Origin: Prevotella sp.
GTDB lineage: Bacteria; Bacteroidota; Bacteroidia; Bacteroidales; Bacteroidaceae
Direction: 5' to 3'
DNA length: 64,000 bases
Assembly: GCA_017623155.1 (NCBI GenBank)
Contig: JAGAPR010000001.1
Coordinates: 62,001-126,000, forward strand
Under the pieces are notes generated by a model, which was given only the letters and a program-made list of their open reading frames with translations, did not search any database and was not told where the DNA came from. This document shows positions 28,215-36,708 of the stretch, one piece after another; within the stretch, counting starts at the first letter, position 1, and every line of letters starts with the position of its first letter. Position numbers and translations under genes: made by a program.

Positions 28215-28657
28215 TCTTTCATTTAACTAAAAATATGTAAATAGAAAATAAAAAGGCGTGACAAAAGATTTTCGCGAAGTAGGTTTTGTTAACTTAAAAT
28301 ATTTAACTGAAAAGGCGGTTGTTTAATATTCGTAAACAATTACATGTCGGTCTTTTCTCCTTTTCGTACATTTTTGCCTTGCAATAAGGCCGTAATTGCA
28401 CTGCATTTACGGCCTAACGGGAGTGCAATTAGGCCGTAATTGGAATGCAATTACGGCCTAATTGGAAAACAAGACGATTTTCAAGGCAATAAAAAACGGT
28501 ATAAATATATATAATAATCTCATACATAGATATTTACGCAAAGTGCTCCATAACTCGCTTATTTGCGCCAAAATTTTTTTTCTTGGAAAAGAATCGATTC
28601 TCAGCGACGTTAACATAATAAATATTGACGGTTTATTTATGTTTGTTTAACAAAAGG
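28215..28657 (+). repeat. Dispersed intergenic repeat, copy A
   Basis: About 440 bases near-identical to copies B (37496-37947, inverted) and C (55393-55826). Order: AT-rich arm with GCGAAGTAGGTTTT, GTAAACAATT, four alternating GGCCGTAA / TTACGGCC boxes (28388-28460) forming two hairpins, then a 62-codon frame starting at TTG 28462 and ending with GATTCTCAGCGACGTTAACA. The remaining gap from 28106 to 28214 is AT-rich and holds nothing I recognise; after the repeat there is a short CATCT-rich tail (28680-28722). Confidence 0.85.
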
Positions 28658-28729
28658 CGTGAGAGATGTTAAATAACAGATAACATCTCCCATCTTCCAT
28701 CTAACATTTTCCATCTGACATTTTTTTTG

Positions 28730-28737
28730 TATCTTTG
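28730..28737 (+). promoter_or_regulatory. -7 box of the fetAB-like genes
   Basis: TATCTTTG, about 100 bases before the ATG at 28837. The leader contains TGCAGG/CCTGCA, able to form a small hairpin. Confidence 0.55.
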
Positions 28738-28836
28738 TGTCCGATTCCCTTGATGGAGCAACGGTTGCAGGCATGTAAGACCTGCATGGAACGGGTACGG
28801 CCCGAAAATAAAAACGAAAAGAACGAAAAACGAAAG

Positions 28837-29484
28837 ATGATAGAAGTAAGTAAAGCATCGGTTAAGATGGATGGCAGATTGCTGTTTTCCGGACTCTCAT
28901 TCGCAGTGGAAGAGGGCAGGATGGTATGCGTGTCGGGCGGTTCGGGATGCGGCAAAACGACACTGTTGCGTGCCGTGCTCGGCTTTATGCCGCTGTTGGA
29001 GGGGCATATAAGTATATTTGGAGAACTGCTCACGCCGTCTTCCGCCGTGGAGTTTCGCAGACATATGTCGTATCTTCCGCAAGAACTCGCTTTCCCGGTG
29101 GATAGCGTGCGGGAGATGGTCGAGCTGCCTTTCCTGTTGAAAGTAAACAAAAACGTGCGTTTCTCGAAAGACAGGCTGATGGAAGAGTGGGCGAGACTCG
29201 ATCTCGACGCAGGGCTGTATGACAAGAAAATGTCGGAAATCAGCGGCGGACAGCGGCAGAGGATAGCTCTCTCGGTGTGCGGACTGTTGCGCAAGCCGAT
29301 ATTCATTGCCGACGAGCCGACGTCGGCTCTCGACGTTAACTCATCGGCATTGGCAGCCGAATACATTCGCCGCATGGCCTCGCGCGGATGTGCCGCCTTG
29401 CTGGTAAGTCACGACACGGCTTTTGCCGAGATGTGCGACAAGAGAGTGATAATAGGCGAAACACATAACGATAACGGATTATAA
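28837..29484 (+). CDS. ABC transporter ATP-binding protein (FetA/YbbL-like)
   Basis: 215 residues from the ATG at 28837. Walker A GGSGCGKTT, Q loop LPQELAFP, signature SEISGGQRQRIAL, Walker B FIADEPTSALD, H loop VSHDTA. Paired with the UPF0014 permease 14 bases downstream, as in the E. coli iron exporter FetAB. An in-frame ATG at 28753, about 16 bases after the -7 box, would add 28 residues containing CKTC; I prefer the shorter start, which matches the usual N-terminus of ABC proteins. Confidence 0.9.
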   Translation: MIEVSKASVKMDGRLLFSGLSFAVEEGRMVCVSGGSGCGKTTLLRAVLGFMPLLEGHISIFGELLTPSSAVEFRRHMSYLPQELAFPVDSVREMVELPFLLKVNKNVRFSKDRLMEEWARLDLDAGLYDKKMSEISGGQRQRIALSVCGLLRKPIFIADEPTSALDVNSSALAAEYIRRMASRGCAALLVSHDTAFAEMCDKRVIIGETHNDNGL

Positions 29485-29497
29485 GCGATTATAAGAA

Positions 29498-30286
29498 ATG
29501 AACACTATTGATATATCATACATAGGATTGGCCGTGGGACTGTTGTTGCTCGCCCTGCCGGTATACTTCTTTCATGTGCTCGGAGTGAGGCTCGTGCGCT
29601 CTACGGTGACTGCCGCCGTGCGCATGGTTGTACAACTGTTTCTCATCGGGCTGTACCTGAAATATCTTTTCGAGTGGAACGCCCCGTGGATAAATCTTGT
29701 CTGGGTGGTGCTTATCGTGCTCGTGGCGGCGTTTACCGTGACACAGCGCACACGCCTGAAATACAGATTTGCGATGATGCCGCTTTTCGGCGGACTGTTC
29801 GGCTCGGCGATAGTCGTAGGCCTTTATTTCCTTGTGTTCGTTCTCGGACTGTCAAATCCCTTTGACGCACGCTATTTCGTGCCGATAATAGGGCTGCTCG
29901 TCGGCAATATGCTCGGTGTGAGCGTGATGGCTCTCAACACGTATTACGACGGATTGCAGGGCGAGCGGAGACTGTATTATTACCTGCTCGGCAACGGTGC
30001 CACGCATGTCGAGGCGGTGCTGCCTTTCGTGCGCCGTGCCGTGGAGAAATCGTTTGCCCCATGCGTGGCAAACATGGCGGTAATGGGGATAGTGGCCATG
30101 CCGGGAACGATGATCGGACAGATACTCGGCGGCTCGGTGCCGGGCGTGGCAATAAAGTATCAGATGATGATAGTGGTAATCGCGTTCGTGGCTTCGGCAC
30201 TGTCGCTTGTCGTCACGCTCTATCTCGCCGACCGCCGCTCGTTCGACGTTTACGGCCGTCTGAAAGACATAAGAAAGAAATCTTGA
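29498..30286 (+). CDS. UPF0014 family permease (FetB/YbbM-like)
   Basis: 262 residues with about seven membrane segments. GNMLGVSVMALNTYYDGL and the later AVMGIVAMPGTMIGQILGGSVPG are the family signatures. With the ATPase before it, it forms a predicted exporter; in E. coli FetAB exports iron and protects against peroxide stress. Same role here is by family only. Confidence 0.92.
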   Translation: MNTIDISYIGLAVGLLLLALPVYFFHVLGVRLVRSTVTAAVRMVVQLFLIGLYLKYLFEWNAPWINLVWVVLIVLVAAFTVTQRTRLKYRFAMMPLFGGLFGSAIVVGLYFLVFVLGLSNPFDARYFVPIIGLLVGNMLGVSVMALNTYYDGLQGERRLYYYLLGNGATHVEAVLPFVRRAVEKSFAPCVANMAVMGIVAMPGTMIGQILGGSVPGVAIKYQMMIVVIAFVASALSLVVTLYLADRRSFDVYGRLKDIRKKS

Positions 30287-30304
30287 AAAAAGAACAGGGC
30301 TGAA

Positions 30305-31153
30305 ATGACAATAAAAAGGAGTATTCTCATACCGGGATTGGCCGGCGTTATGATACTGTCGGCGTGCAACATGTCTACCGGAGGCAGGCCGCTGATGGGC
30401 GGAAACATCGGGCGCGACAATGCCGATAAAACGGAGATACGTGTCGGGAAAGACGAGATTGCCGACACGGGCGAAATGGTTTTGCCTGCACTCAGACCGT
30501 CGTCGGGCGAGCAGATATTGAGACGCACGGCCTACACGGCATCATATAACAAGAACACGAGATTGCCGAACTGGGTGGCGTGGCAGCTTACGGCCGACCA
30601 TACCGACGGCCCCCACAAGCGAAAGGGACTGAAATTTCGCGAGGACGAGGATGTTCCCGAGCCTCGGGCTACGGATTGGGACTATTATAATTCGGGCTAC
30701 GACCGCGGCCACATGTGCCCGTCGGGCGACTGCAAATGGAGTGCGGAGGCACAGTTAGAGTCGTTTCTCTTCACCAACGCCTGCCCGCAGGTGCACGGAC
30801 TTAATGCAGGCGACTGGAACGAAATGGAGCAACAGTGCCGCCGATGGGCAGAAAAATACGGTCGTTTGTATATCGTCAGCGGTCCGATAATATACAAAGG
30901 CAATAGCAAGACGATAGGCAGGAACAAGGTCGTGGTGCCAGAAGCATTCTTCAAAGTGGTGCTTCGGCTTGGCGATAATCCCCGCGCTATCGGCTTTATA
31001 TACAAGAACAAGTCGGGAAACAGGCCGAAAGGTGACTATGTGAACACCGTCGACGAGGTGGAGCGCATCACCGGCTTCGACTTTTTCCCCGCCTTGCCCG
31101 ATGACGTTGAGGATAGGGTAGAGGCCGAAGCAGATATTGAGGAGTGGTTATAG
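30305..31153 (+). CDS. DNA/RNA non-specific endonuclease, lipoprotein
   Basis: 282 residues. Signal with lipobox LSAC (residue 21) places it on the cell envelope. The NUC1-type core has YDRGHMCPSGD (His general base in DRGH), then NACPQVHGLNAGDWNEMEQ with the metal-binding Asn, and GPIIYKG. The family cuts single- and double-stranded DNA and RNA; a surface nuclease for nutrient nucleic acids is plausible. It starts 18 bases after the permease, so it may share that transcript. It overlaps the convergent gene by 6 bases at the stops. Confidence 0.93.
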   Translation: MTIKRSILIPGLAGVMILSACNMSTGGRPLMGGNIGRDNADKTEIRVGKDEIADTGEMVLPALRPSSGEQILRRTAYTASYNKNTRLPNWVAWQLTADHTDGPHKRKGLKFREDEDVPEPRATDWDYYNSGYDRGHMCPSGDCKWSAEAQLESFLFTNACPQVHGLNAGDWNEMEQQCRRWAEKYGRLYIVSGPIIYKGNSKTIGRNKVVVPEAFFKVVLRLGDNPRAIGFIYKNKSGNRPKGDYVNTVDEVERITGFDFFPALPDDVEDRVEAEADIEEWL

Positions 31154-32401
31154 CTCCCTGTCAAGTATTGCCTTCACTTCATCGGCAGTGGGGTGGATGG
31201 CGAGAATTTTGCCGTTGCGTCCGACCAATACCGTGGTGCCGCCGCGGTTGCTGATGCCGTATTTCTCCCAGATGTGGTTGCCATCGTTCAGTTCGAGGAG
31301 GTTAAGCCATGTGTAGCCGTCTTTCGCTATCGCTCTCTTCATGTCGTCGGCGTTGCGCTCACGGGCTATGCCGACGATGGTGAAGCCCCGGTCTTTGTAT
31401 GCCTCGTATATGGGAATCATGCTTTTCGAGAGCCTGCGGCACGGTCCGCACCACGAGCCCCAGAAGTCTATCAGCGCCACTTTGCCGGCTATCTCCTCGG
31501 AGATGGTGTGCATGTTGCCCTGCATGTCGGGCGCGGTGAAGTCTATGAAGCGGCCTCCCGGCTTTATCGTCTGTGCGGCGATGAAGTTGCGTACGGCCCT
31601 GCTCATCGGATGGTCGGGATATTTGGGTGCGTAGATGCGGTTGAAAATGTCTGTCAGTCTGGATAAAATATGCTCGTTGAAGTTTCTTTTCATCTGCGTG
31701 GATGTATTGAGCAGATATAGTCCCACGGGTGTGACGTTCTTCTCGGCGTAGCTCAAGGAGTGCTCTGTCTGCTTACGGAAAGTTTCTTTCCATGCGTTTT
31801 CAAGGTCGTAGTGGGCTTGAGAATATAACTTGCCGTCCTTTTGGAGGCTGTCGGCCAATGCCAAAAGAGAGTCCTTTGCCTGCTTGTCTGTCGCGTTCCT
31901 TATCTCTTCCAGCAGTGTCTTAGCCGCGGGAGTGTAGCGCAGTTCGTTGCTGTCGATGCTGTCTGCGAGATGGTTCATGCGGTCGAAGAACAGCTCGTCG
32001 CACTCTTTGTCATATCTGATATACTCGGCGTTGAGCGGTGATTGCGATTTGACGACCCGCGGCGCCTTGTCGGCAGTGAACGTGATGTTCACTGTTCCGG
32101 TCTCCGCGAAGAAGCGTGTCACGGGGTGCGAACCGCTCAGGTGTTCGTTCAACGGCACTATTTCGTATGCCGTCGGCGTGCCTTCGGTAATCATGTCGTA
32201 CGAGAAGTGCCCGTCAGTGACGGGTATCGTGTCGCATCCATGTACTCGGATGTCCGTTCCAATCTCGGAGACTAAAAGCATTTTGCATTTCGGGTAGTTT
32301 ACTGCCGTGCCTTCTATGCGGGTTATATTCTTGGTCGTTTGAGCCGTGCAGACGACCGACGCGAATGCTATCGATGCGAGGATGATATGTCTTTTTGTCA
32401 T
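31148..32401 (-). CDS. TlpA-like thioredoxin-fold protein with DUF4369-like N-terminal domain
   Basis: 417 residues. Signal peptide MTKRHIILASIAFASVVCTA; residues 25-110 resemble DUF4369 (IEGTAVNYPKCKML); a helical middle domain lies at 115-280; a thioredoxin/AhpC-TSA domain runs from about 285 with FWGSWCGPCRRLSKSM (CxxC). Periplasmic thiol-disulfide exchange is expected. Single gene, convergent with the nuclease. Confidence 0.9.
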   Translation of the reverse strand: MTKRHIILASIAFASVVCTAQTTKNITRIEGTAVNYPKCKMLLVSEIGTDIRVHGCDTIPVTDGHFSYDMITEGTPTAYEIVPLNEHLSGSHPVTRFFAETGTVNITFTADKAPRVVKSQSPLNAEYIRYDKECDELFFDRMNHLADSIDSNELRYTPAAKTLLEEIRNATDKQAKDSLLALADSLQKDGKLYSQAHYDLENAWKETFRKQTEHSLSYAEKNVTPVGLYLLNTSTQMKRNFNEHILSRLTDIFNRIYAPKYPDHPMSRAVRNFIAAQTIKPGGRFIDFTAPDMQGNMHTISEEIAGKVALIDFWGSWCGPCRRLSKSMIPIYEAYKDRGFTIVGIARERNADDMKRAIAKDGYTWLNLLELNDGNHIWEKYGISNRGGTTVLVGRNGKILAIHPTADEVKAILDREL

Positions 32402-32539
32402 GATGGTCTATATATAATAATGTGTAATTAAAACGGTAAAGATGCCGTAAAGGTAACGGAAAATATCGGTAAAAGGCCCGTAAGGCCGTAAAAAACAATT
32501 AATTTGCAGGATAATTCATTGCAATTCACGCTTTTTTTG

Positions 32540-32547
32540 TAACTTTG
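32540..32547 (+). promoter_or_regulatory. -7 box that fixes the Nif3 start
   Basis: TAACTTTG, with TTG at 32519-32521 upstream (18 bases). An in-frame ATG at 32549 lies before the expected start of the RNA, so GTG at 32573 is used. Confidence 0.65.
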
Positions 32548-32572
32548 CATGCGTAAACAGCAAATAGACAGC

Positions 32573-33358
32573 GTGAAAATAAAGGAAGTGTTGAGCGCCC
32601 TTGAACGATTCGCGCCTCTGCCATTGCAGGAAGGCTGGGACAATGCCGGCCTGCAAATCGGATTGACGGAGGCGGAAGCATCAGGGGCTTTATTGTGTCT
32701 TGACGTGAACGAGGCAATCGTCGACGAGGCAATGGCGAAAGGGTGCAACATCATCGTGTCGCACCATCCGTTGCTGTTCCGCGGCTTGAAGACAATATCC
32801 GGTGCCGATTACGTGCAGCGTACGGTGATGAAGGCGATAAAAAACGATATCGTCGTCATATCGATGCACACCAATATGGACAACGCACGACATGGAGTGA
32901 ACTTCAAAATTGCCGAGAAACTCGGCATGACCGATGTCCGTTTTATGTCAGGAAAGACCGTCGGCGACATTGAAGCAGGCAGCGGCGTGATAGGCGAACT
33001 GCCCGAACCGATGGATGCCGAGAACTTTATCACGCTGGTAAAGAGTCGCTTCGGCGTGCGTTGCGCACAATGTAACGAGCTGTTAAGCCGCAAGATACGT
33101 CGCGTTGCAGTATGTGGCGGAGCCGGCGATTTTCTTCTTGGCGACGCGGTGGCAGCGGATGCCGATGCGTTTATCACCGGAGAGATGCACTATCATGTGT
33201 TTTTCGGATACGGACAGCGTATACAAATATGCGTGATAGGGCACTATCAAAGCGAACAATACACAAGTGAGATATTCAAATCAATAATAGGTGAGGCTTG
33301 TCCGGCATTGCCGTTGCATATCGCCGAGACATGTACCAACCCGATAAACTATATTTAA
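32573..33358 (+). CDS. Nif3-like dinuclear metal centre protein (YbgI/DUF34)
   Basis: 261 residues from GTG 32573, giving the normal family start KIKEVLSALERFAPLPLQEGWDN. Metal ligands: SHHPLLF, HTNMD, and the C-terminal GEMHYH and IGHYQSE. It is the short form without the PII-like insert. Conserved in most bacteria; possibly a GTP cyclohydrolase-type hydrolase, exact role unsettled. It precedes the zinc-ribbon gene by 9 bases, a common pair in Bacteroidota. Confidence 0.92.
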   Translation: MKIKEVLSALERFAPLPLQEGWDNAGLQIGLTEAEASGALLCLDVNEAIVDEAMAKGCNIIVSHHPLLFRGLKTISGADYVQRTVMKAIKNDIVVISMHTNMDNARHGVNFKIAEKLGMTDVRFMSGKTVGDIEAGSGVIGELPEPMDAENFITLVKSRFGVRCAQCNELLSRKIRRVAVCGGAGDFLLGDAVAADADAFITGEMHYHVFFGYGQRIQICVIGHYQSEQYTSEIFKSIIGEACPALPLHIAETCTNPINYI

Positions 33359-33367
33359 TATACAATC

Positions 33368-34213
33368 ATGGCAAAGAAAGAATCGACAGACTTGTCTGTG
33401 GAAGAGAAGTTGAAAGCACTGTATCAGCTTCAATCCGCATTGTCGGAAATCGACGAAAAGAGAGCACTTAGAGGCGAATTACCACTCGAAGTTCAGGATT
33501 TGGAAGATGAAATAGAGGGTCTTTCAATCAGAATAGAGAAAATTCGCACCGAGATTGACGAGTTCCAAAAGGCTGTTAGTCAGAAAAAAGCCGAGATAAC
33601 AGAGGCTCAGGCAAGCGTGGAGCGCTACAAGACACAGCTCAACGACGTGAAGAACAACCGTGAGTATGACACGCTCAGCAAGGAAATAGAGTTCCAATCG
33701 CTTGAAATAGAGCTGTGCAACAAGAAAATCCGTGAAGCGATGACCCGTATCAACGACCGCGAGGCAGACCTCAAAGCAAGCGAGACTATAATAGAAGAGC
33801 GTCAAAACGACCTCGAAATGAAGAAAAGCGAGCTTGATGAAATCATGGAAGAAACGCGTGCCGAGGAAGAGAGATTGAAGATAAAGGTGAAAGAACTTGA
33901 AGCCAAGATAGAGCCGCGCCTGCTAATGTCGTTCAAGCGCATACGCAAGAACGCGCGCAACGGTCTCGGTGTTGTATATGTGCAGCGTGATGCCTGCGGC
34001 GGATGTTTCAACAAAATACCGCCACAGCGACAGCTCGACATCAAGATGCACAAGAAGATTATCGTGTGCGAATACTGCGGAAGAATACTCATCGACCCCG
34101 AATTGGCAGGTGTAAAAACGGACAAACCGGCCGCCACAGAGGAGAAAAAGAAGACTCGCAAGCGTGCCATCCGCAAGACGGCCAAGACGGAAGAGAGCGA
34201 GCCGGAAGCATAA
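33368..34213 (+). CDS. Zinc-ribbon coiled-coil protein (COG1579 / zf-RING_7)
   Basis: 281 residues. Residues about 10-185 are a long charged coiled coil; a C4 zinc ribbon follows (CGGCFNKIPPQ ... CEYCGRIL); the tail is Lys/Ala/Glu rich (TRKRAIRKTAKTEE). Translated just after the Nif3 gene. The family is suspected of nucleic-acid or ribosome-related roles; no function can be read from the sequence. Confidence 0.9.
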   Translation: MAKKESTDLSVEEKLKALYQLQSALSEIDEKRALRGELPLEVQDLEDEIEGLSIRIEKIRTEIDEFQKAVSQKKAEITEAQASVERYKTQLNDVKNNREYDTLSKEIEFQSLEIELCNKKIREAMTRINDREADLKASETIIEERQNDLEMKKSELDEIMEETRAEEERLKIKVKELEAKIEPRLLMSFKRIRKNARNGLGVVYVQRDACGGCFNKIPPQRQLDIKMHKKIIVCEYCGRILIDPELAGVKTDKPAATEEKKKTRKRAIRKTAKTEESEPEA

Positions 34214-34266
34214 TCAAAGACAGTTTCGGGTATTAATATGCCCGAAGAACAGGTCTATCAAGATAT

Positions 34267-34337
34267 AAAAGACACGGAGATACATTGGTGTTTGGTGGTA
34301 AATCGATGCCGAGATGTATTTCCGTGTCTTTTGTTTT
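34267..34337. terminator. Bidirectional terminator
   Basis: 19-base arms (34267-34285 and 34314-34332) with one mismatch, flanked by A-rich and T-rich ends, between the convergent zinc-ribbon and HsdR-N-like genes. Confidence 0.85.
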
Positions 34338-34365
34338 TGCCTGTATGCCCGTTCAAGACATGCTG

Positions 34366-34818
34366 TCATAAATCCGAATAATCGGGAATTTCCGGCAGGA
34401 AAGAGTATCTGTTGTTTTCATAATCCATACGGCAACAGTAGTGTTGCATACCGTTGCTCACGATGAGATAGTCTACCCGGAGCAACATATTGTATGCTGT
34501 TATCTGGTCGAATACCTTTTGTGTGATTTGAATAGTTGGTGCTTTGTATTCTATTATCATGCGCGGCTGCAAGTCACTATCATATAAAACACTGTCACAA
34601 CGCAGTTTTTTGTCTCCCACACGCAACTCAATCTCGTTCGCGAGATAGGCTTTCGGATAGCCTTTACGCTCTATAATATAATGTATGAAGTGCTGTCTGA
34701 CCCATTCTTCCGGCGTAAGCGTCACGTATTTGCGGCGCAGAACATCGAGAATGGCGTATTTATCGCCCGTTTTAACCACCTTTGTTTCAAACCGTGGCAG
34801 GTTTAATGTGTATGTCAT
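34366..34818 (-). CDS. HsdR N-terminal-like nuclease-fold protein
   Basis: 150 residues from the ATG at 34818 (a TTG at 34854 would add 12). LTPEEWVRQHFIHYIIERKGYP, CDSVLYD and MIIEYKAP with the D...ExK pattern of PD-(D/E)XK nucleases match the HSDR_N_2 family, common as a lone protein in Bacteroidota. No helicase or methylase gene is nearby, so it is not evidence of a restriction system. It shares a back-to-back promoter with holA. Confidence 0.88.
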   Translation of the reverse strand: MTYTLNLPRFETKVVKTGDKYAILDVLRRKYVTLTPEEWVRQHFIHYIIERKGYPKAYLANEIELRVGDKKLRCDSVLYDSDLQPRMIIEYKAPTIQITQKVFDQITAYNMLLRVDYLIVSNGMQHYCCRMDYENNRYSFLPEIPDYSDL

Positions 34819-34843
34819 AAGCAACAAAATAAGTTCCTTTTGT

Positions 34844-34882
34844 TTTGTATTCAATCCGATTTACACTAACTTTGCAAAAGTA
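34844..34882. promoter_or_regulatory. Back-to-back divergent promoters of holA and the HsdR-N-like gene
   Basis: Plus strand: TTTG 34844-34847, 19 bases, TAACTTTG 34867-34874. Minus strand: TACTTTTG read from 34882 to 34875. The two -7 boxes touch with no base between them, so the two promoters should compete. Confidence 0.7.
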
Positions 34883-34905
34883 ATAAATAATAGGCGAAAA
34901 GAAAA

Positions 34906-35931
34906 ATGGCTGAATTAAAAACAGTGACTTATGACGGAATAATGCGCGATTTGAAGGCCCGCAAGTATTCACCGATATATTATTTGATGGGCGACGAACC
35001 GTATTATATCGACAAAATAGCCGATTATATTGCCGAGAACGTGCTTGCTCCGGAAGAAAAAGACTTCAACCAGACGGTGCTTTTCGGCTCTGACGTGACG
35101 GCGGCGCAGGTTGTCGACGCGGCAAAACGCTACCCGATGATGTCGGAACATCAGGTTATCATTGTCAAGGAGGCCCAGAACATAAAGAATTTGGATGCTC
35201 TCGACGCTTATTTGAAGAACCCCCAGATGTCGACGGTACTTGTGATGTGCCATAAAAACGGTGTGCTTGACAGGCGAAAGAAAGTTGTTTCGGCGATAAG
35301 CAGGGCGGGAGTGCTTTTTGAAAGCAAGAAACTCAGGGAGCGCGATCTGCCTCCGTTTATCGAGAATTATCTCCGGAGCAGGGGGGCTTCGATTGATCCC
35401 AAATCGCAACAGATAATCGCCGACTCGATAGGCACGGATTTATTGCGACTTGTCAGTGAACTTGAAAAATTGATAATTGCAATGCCCGAAAACGACAAGC
35501 GTGTGACGCCGGCTATTGTCGAGCAGCAAATCGGAGTCAGCAAGGATTTTAACTCGTTTGAGTTGCGCGATGCGATAGTAAACCGTAACGTCTTTAAGGC
35601 AAATCAAATCGTGAAATATTTTGACGAAAATCCAAAGGCCGGAAGCATATACAGTTTCCTCCCGATGCTCTTTAATTACTTCCAAAATTTGCTTTTGGCA
35701 TATTATTGCCCTCAAAAAAACAGTCCGGAGCAACTCGCCAAGTGGTTGGATCTTCGCAATTCGTGGGCTGCAAAAGACTACTTGACGGGCATGCGAAATT
35801 ACACCGGAATGAAAGTGATGCAGATTATTTCCCAAATAAGAGTCACAGATGCCAAAAGTAAAGGGTTGGACAACCCAAATACGCCTGCCGGAGAGCTGAT
35901 GAAAGAGCTTCTTTTCTTTATTTTGCACTGA
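34906..35931 (+). CDS. holA: DNA polymerase III subunit delta
   Basis: 341 residues. YYLMGDEPYYIDKIADYI at the N-terminus (clamp-loader fold), KRYPMMSEHQVIIVKEAQ, and FNSFELRDAIVNRNVFKANQI then SIYSFLPMLFNYFQNLLLAYY in the C-terminal collar domain. The delta subunit opens the beta clamp. ATG at 34906, 32 bases after its -7 box. Confidence 0.95.
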   Translation: MAELKTVTYDGIMRDLKARKYSPIYYLMGDEPYYIDKIADYIAENVLAPEEKDFNQTVLFGSDVTAAQVVDAAKRYPMMSEHQVIIVKEAQNIKNLDALDAYLKNPQMSTVLVMCHKNGVLDRRKKVVSAISRAGVLFESKKLRERDLPPFIENYLRSRGASIDPKSQQIIADSIGTDLLRLVSELEKLIIAMPENDKRVTPAIVEQQIGVSKDFNSFELRDAIVNRNVFKANQIVKYFDENPKAGSIYSFLPMLFNYFQNLLLAYYCPQKNSPEQLAKWLDLRNSWAAKDYLTGMRNYTGMKVMQIISQIRVTDAKSKGLDNPNTPAGELMKELLFFILH

Positions 35932-35967
35932 AAAAGGGCTTTTTGGGGCCGTTTTTTTTCTAAATGG

Positions 35968-35993
35968 AGCACTCGAAACGGGTGCTTTTTTTG
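35968..35993 (+). terminator. Probable terminator of holA
   Basis: AGCAC (35968-35972) with GTGCT (35982-35986), followed by seven T. Short stem. Confidence 0.6.
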
Positions 35994-36624
35994 TACCTAA
36001 CTCCTATGAAAATCAGGCGTTTTGCATGGTTTTTCCCCCTCTGAGAATGGCTTATTTTCAAAATTTCGAACCATCGTTCAAAATTCTTTCGTATTTTCAT
36101 TTTTTCCCTTTTTCGGCCGTCTGAAATTCAGTATTAGCATTTATTAATATTTAAAATACTAAATATTAAAATGTAAACCCAAAGCAAAAACAACATAGAA
36201 ACATGCAAAATAGTTGATATTTACATTTTAAAACGTAAATATACTGATTGTAAAATGTAAATATTAAAATCAAAACAATGTTATTCGGATATGTAAATAA
36301 ATAAAAATCCAATTCACATTATTTATACTTAAACATCTTAAAACCATACATTTATATTTAAATATTGAAGTAAATAACGGCAATATATCCTTTAACATGT
36401 TAATAAATGCCACATATTGCCATGTATAATGTCATATATTTGTAAATAGGCTGTTAACAGCCAGTTATTTAGATAAAATGCCTTTATTACATGTTTACGC
36501 ACCTTTTACAGGTTTAATTCACATTTACAAATATTAATTAGTAAGATACGGGCGATGTGATTTGGATTTTACAAGTTTAAAACAATAAATTAAAACATTA
36601 CGTATTAAAATTCAATACACATTT
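35994..36624. other. AT-rich intergenic region, no gene seen
   Basis: About 630 bases, very AT-rich from 36130 on, with repeated TAAATATT and TGTAAAT-type words. Near 36040 CTCTGAGAATGGC recalls one end of the dispersed repeats. No coding frame or stable hairpin stood out. Confidence 0.6.
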
Positions 36625-36661
36625 GTTGCGTATACGAGAAAAAAGGTTTACCTTTGTAAAC
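36625..36661 (+). promoter_or_regulatory. Promoter with an overlapping palindromic operator
   Basis: TTG at 36626-36628, 20 bases, -7 TACCTTTG at 36649-36656. The inverted repeat GTTTAC-CTTT-GTAAAC (36646-36661) covers the -7 box, 48 bases before the HTH gene; a likely binding site for that regulator. Confidence 0.6.
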
Positions 36662-36708
36662 GCAACGAAAATCGGGGTAAAAACCCCTTAAACATCAGTT
36701 TTACGACA

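Noticed and set aside
28388-28460. Possible CRISPR array from the regularly spaced GGCCGTAA/TTACGGCC boxes
   Set aside because: The boxes alternate orientation, the spacers are also palindromic and similar, and the block recurs at several loci. No cas gene is present.
28462-28650. 62-codon frame in the dispersed repeats (also 37501-37689 and 55635-55823) as a real protein
   Set aside because: By my hand comparison of copies A and C, differences fall almost evenly on the three codon positions (about 8, 7 and 7), with no sign of protein-level selection; the start is TTG in all copies. The absence of frameshifts is noted but weak.
34366-34818. Restriction-modification system
   Set aside because: Only an HsdR-N-like lone protein is present; no methylase, specificity or helicase gene nearby.
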